Source: Bradyrhizobium sp. 200
Lineage (GTDB): Bacteria > Pseudomonadota > Alphaproteobacteria > Rhizobiales > Xanthobacteraceae
Direction: 5' to 3'
Assembly (NCBI RefSeq): GCF_023100945.1
Contig: NZ_CP064689.1
Coordinates: forward strand, 5,872,001 to 5,936,000
Length of the DNA stretch: 64,000 nucleotides
The position numbers were made by a program, and so were the translations under genes. Numbering within the stretch: position 1 is the stretch's first letter; every line of letters begins with the position of its first letter. A model generated the notes under the pieces. It had not been told where the DNA came from and ran no database searches. It saw only the letters and a program-made list of their open reading frames with translations. Below, in pieces: positions 61,525-64,000 of the stretch.

Positions 61525-62580
61525 ATGCACCATAGCGAGATCAAGGCCGACATTCGCAAGCTGATCGCCGACGGCACGGTGCTCCCTGCGCATCCACTCG
61601 CGCTCGATGCCAGCCGCGCACTCGATGTCCGGCATCAACGCACCTTGACGCGCTATTATCTCGATGCCGGCGCCGGAGGACTGGCCGTCGGCGTACACAC
61701 CACGCAGTTCGCCATCCGCGACGTCGGCCTGTACCGGCCGGTGCTGGAGTTGGCGGCCGAGACCGCGGCCTCATGGACCAAGCGGCCGGTCGCGATGGTC
61801 GCGGGACTGGCCGGCCAGACCCAACAAGCCATGGCAGAAGCTCAAACCGCTGTTGGCATCGGCTACCACGCCGGCCTGCTCAGCCTCGCGGCGATGAAAT
61901 CGGCTTCCGAGGACGAAATCATCGCCCATTGCGAGGCTGTGGCGCGGGAAATTCCGCTGGTCGGATTCTACCTGCAGCCGGCCGTCGGCGGCGTCATCCT
62001 CAGCGCCGATTTCTGGCGCCGTTTTGCCGCCATCGACAATGTCATCGCCATCAAGATCGCGCCGTTCAACCGCTACCGGACGCTCGATGTGCTGCGCGGG
62101 GTGGCGGCTGCCGGCGCGCTCGACCGCGTCGCGCTCTATACCGGCAATGACGATCACATTCTGCTCGACCTCACCCTCCCCTTCGACCTGCGCGACAAGG
62201 GCGTCACCACCCGCGCCTACTTCAAGGGCGGCCTGCTCGGGCACTGGTCGGTCTGGACCGCGAGCGCGATCAAGCAGTTCGAGAGGTGCAAGGCGGCACG
62301 CGGCAAGGACGCCGTGCCGGCCGATCTCCTGGCGCTCGATGCCCGCGTCACCGATTGCAACAGCGCGTTCTTCGATGTCGCCAATAATTTCCACGGTTGC
62401 ATCGCAGGTTGCCATGAAATTCTGCGGCGGCAGGGATTGATGCAGGGCCTCTGGTGCCTCGATCCCACCGAGGGGCTCAGCCCCGGCCAGATGCAACAGA
62501 TCGATCGCGTCTGCCGCGAGCACGCCGACCTTTCCGACGACGCCTTCGTGAAAGCGAACTTGCAGAAATGGCTGGCATGA
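61525..62580 (+). CDS. Dihydrodipicolinate synthase (DapA)-family lyase
   Basis: 351-residue class I aldolase-superfamily TIM barrel. The Schiff-base Lys is in NVIAIKIAPFNRYRT near residue 178, and the partner Tyr in PLVGFYLQPAVGG near 150. It has no close match to lysine biosynthesis DapA and is in a catabolic operon, so it likely splits or dehydrates a keto acid derived from the imported substrate. The stop overlaps the ATPase start (ATGA). Confidence 0.85.
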   Translation: MHHSEIKADIRKLIADGTVLPAHPLALDASRALDVRHQRTLTRYYLDAGAGGLAVGVHTTQFAIRDVGLYRPVLELAAETAASWTKRPVAMVAGLAGQTQQAMAEAQTAVGIGYHAGLLSLAAMKSASEDEIIAHCEAVAREIPLVGFYLQPAVGGVILSADFWRRFAAIDNVIAIKIAPFNRYRTLDVLRGVAAAGALDRVALYTGNDDHILLDLTLPFDLRDKGVTTRAYFKGGLLGHWSVWTASAIKQFERCKAARGKDAVPADLLALDARVTDCNSAFFDVANNFHGCIAGCHEILRRQGLMQGLWCLDPTEGLSPGQMQQIDRVCREHADLSDDAFVKANLQKWLA

Positions 62581-63353
62581 GCGCCGACGAGCCCTTCATC
62601 AGCCTGCAGAACGTCCGCAAGGTATATCGTTCCAAGGGCGCGGAATTCCTCGCCGTCTCCGACGTCACCATGGACGTGAAGGAAGGCGAGCTGATTTCGC
62701 TGGTCGGCCCGTCCGGCTGCGGCAAGACCACCGTGCTGAAGATCCTGGCCGGGTTGCATGAGGCCGATGGTGGCACCATCAAAATCGGTAATTCGAAAAC
62801 ACCATTCGACCCCGCCCGCGATATTGGCATGGTGTTCCAGCAAGCGCTGCTGCTGAAATGGCGAACCATTTTGGACAACGTGCTGCTGCCGGCCGAAATC
62901 GTCGGCCTGCCGATGAAAGCTGCAAGGAGCCGCGCCCGCGATCTGCTCAATCTGGTTGGCCTCGCCGGCTACGAGGACAAATATCCGCAGCAATTGTCCG
63001 GCGGCATGCAGCAGCGCACGGCGATTGCGCGCGCGCTCATCCATGACCCAAAGCTGATCCTGATGGACGAGCCATTCGGCGCGCTCGACGCGCTGACCCG
63101 CGAACAGATGAACCTCGAAATGCTGCGGATCTGGCGCGAGAGCGGCAAGACCATCCTGTTCGTGACGCACAGTATTCAGGAAGCCGTCTTCCTCGCCTCG
63201 CATTGCGCCGTGCTGACGGCCGGCCCGGCGCGCATGGCAGAATATTTCCCGATCGAGCTGCCGTTCCCGCGGGACTTGCCGATCAAAACCACCGACGAAT
63301 TCGGCACCTATGCGCGACGGATTTATGCGAGCCTGGGATTGAGTTCGGACTAG
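62577..63353 (+). CDS. ABC transporter ATP-binding protein (SsuB/TauB-like)
   Basis: 258 residues from ATG 62577 overlapping the previous stop. Walker [10 protein letters not shown], signature [15 protein letters not shown], Walker [13 protein letters not shown] and H-loop [13 protein letters not shown] are intact. Cytoplasmic motor for the NMT1-like binding protein and the permease at 58875. The last gene of the operon, with its stop overlapping that of the convergent DUF1772 gene. Confidence 0.92.
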   Translation: MSADEPFISLQNVRKVYRSKGAEFLAVSDVTMDVKEGELISLVGPSGCGKTTVLKILAGLHEADGGTIKIGNSKTPFDPARDIGMVFQQALLLKWRTILDNVLLPAEIVGLPMKAARSRARDLLNLVGLAGYEDKYPQQLSGGMQQRTAIARALIHDPKLILMDEPFGALDALTREQMNLEMLRIWRESGKTILFVTHSIQEAVFLASHCAVLTAGPARMAEYFPIELPFPRDLPIKTTDEFGTYARRIYASLGLSSD

Positions 63354-63778
63354 TTGAGCGCCCAAAGGTAGGCCAGCGTCGCCGCGATCCCGAGGCCCGT
63401 CCTGACCGCGTGCAGCCCTCCCCACTTCACGATCAGTGCGCGTGAGACGGGGCCGGCATCATTTTCATCGATCGCATTGAGCAAATGGTTGGTGGGCATG
63501 ATGCCCCACAGCGTATAGGGCCAGTTGGCGAGAATGAGCACCGCGCCGACGATCCAGCGCCAGTCCTGGGTCAGCCACGCAGCCAACAGACCAAGCACGC
63601 CCGAAATGACCGCACCACTCGCCTGCATCTTGAGGCCGTGCGCATAGCTCGGTTTCCATTGCTTCAGCAGACTCAAATCGTCGAGGCCGAGACGTGCGGG
63701 CTGCTCGGCGATGTTGATGTAGAACGCGGCGCCGGCAAAGGCCGCGGCGACAATCGTCGCAAGCTGTCCTGCAAACAT
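63350..63778 (-). CDS. DUF1772 (anthrone oxygenase-like) membrane protein
   Basis: 142-residue protein with four predicted helices. Typical DUF1772 features are [38 protein letters not shown] and the terminal [17 protein letters not shown]. Function unestablished in bacteria. Its stop overlaps that of the ABC ATPase gene by 3 bases. Confidence 0.88.
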   Translation of the reverse strand: MFAGQLATIVAAAFAGAAFYINIAEQPARLGLDDLSLLKQWKPSYAHGLKMQASGAVISGVLGLLAAWLTQDWRWIVGAVLILANWPYTLWGIMPTNHLLNAIDENDAGPVSRALIVKWGGLHAVRTGLGIAATLAYLWALN

Positions 63779-63830
63779 AACTCACTCCGTCACTGCAGGC
63801 GTTCGCTCGAAAACGCTTTATTATCGGCCG

Positions 63831-64000
63831 CTACTCATACGCCACCGGCCCGGTATCGCGATAGGCCCAGCAACTCTCGCGCGGCAGTGAAACCTGGGTC
63901 TCGACTCCCACCTGATGCCGGGCCGCGGTGCCGAGTTCAACCACCTCCAGCCGCCGGCCGAACAGTTCGATGCCGTAGGCCGTCTGCGTGCCCTGATAGC
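63831..64000 (-). CDS. C-terminal end of an ABC transporter ATPase (TOBE domain), partial
   Basis: 56 codons are visible, with the stop at 63831 and the N-terminus beyond the right edge. YQGTQTAYGIELFGRRLEVV and SLPRESCWAYRDTGPVAYE resemble the TOBE_2 domain at the end of spermidine/putrescine-type (PotA-like) ATPases. The ATPase motifs are outside the window, so the substrate class is tentative. Confidence 0.6.
   Translation of the reverse strand, partial: YQGTQTAYGIELFGRRLEVVELGTAARHQVGVETQVSLPRESCWAYRDTGPVAYE

Overview
The window looks like chromosomal DNA of a Bradyrhizobium-type alphaproteobacterium. It is GC-rich and transporter-rich. It carries the haemoglobin–flavoprotein–nitrate reductase cluster (bjgb-flp-nasC) described in Bradyrhizobium, and several short palindromic intergenic repeats of a kind I associate with that genus. 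I see no rRNA, tRNA, CRISPR array, phage or transposase gene. The species assignment is inference.

Layout. 1-3136 (minus): urtA-urtB-urtC', a urea importer cut by the left edge. 3310-7600 (plus): a divergent hybrid kinase whose N-terminus is an NCS1-type (cytosine/purine/allantoin) permease, with an overlapping LuxR-type response regulator. 7780-15307 (minus): nrtA-nrtB-nrtD, haemoglobin, flavoprotein and nasC, a nitrate uptake and reduction operon. 15641-19736: an intradiol dioxygenase, a serine hydrolase and an HWE histidine kinase. 19737-22651 (minus): first TRAP transporter. 23532-27560: XRE regulator, enoyl-CoA hydratase-like protein, isopropylmalate-dehydrogenase-like enzyme and Zn alcohol dehydrogenase. 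27685-28135: two gene remnants that look like a deletion scar. 28136-32476 (minus): CoA-transferase and second TRAP transporter. 32661-37238: glycogen synthase, patatin, 3-hydroxybutyrate dehydrogenase and LysR regulator. 37253-41156: a run of small redox or secreted proteins. 41280-43710: two tail-to-tail MFS transporters. 43859-49793: PRC-barrel protein, amylo-1,6-glucosidase-like enzyme, ABC exporter and glycosyltransferase. 49854-54943 (minus): acyl-CoA dehydrogenase, Baeyer-Villiger monooxygenase and alkyl sulfatase, with a divergent IclR regulator and a Bug-type binding protein. 57041-63353: a TetR-governed ABC importer with epimerase, GNAT and DapA-like genes. The right edge holds a DUF1772 protein and the TOBE end of an ABC ATPase gene.

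How it fits together. The left quarter is about nitrogen scavenging (urea and nitrate). The urtA and nrtA upstream regions share an 11-bp near-palindrome, TTGCAYCGCAA, which suggests one common regulator. All four operons that begin with a solute-binding-protein gene (urtA, nrtA and two TRAP dctP genes) have a strong stem-loop directly after that gene, probably keeping the binding protein in excess over its membrane subunits. The rest is catabolic: aromatic, organic acid, alkyl sulfate/ketone and polysaccharide functions, each beside its own regulator.

Least-described parts: the NCS1-permease/histidine-kinase fusion (3310-6681), the TetR-controlled ABC/DapA/epimerase/GNAT module (57041-63353) with its paired operators, and the alkylsulfatase-BVMO-acyl-CoA dehydrogenase operon.
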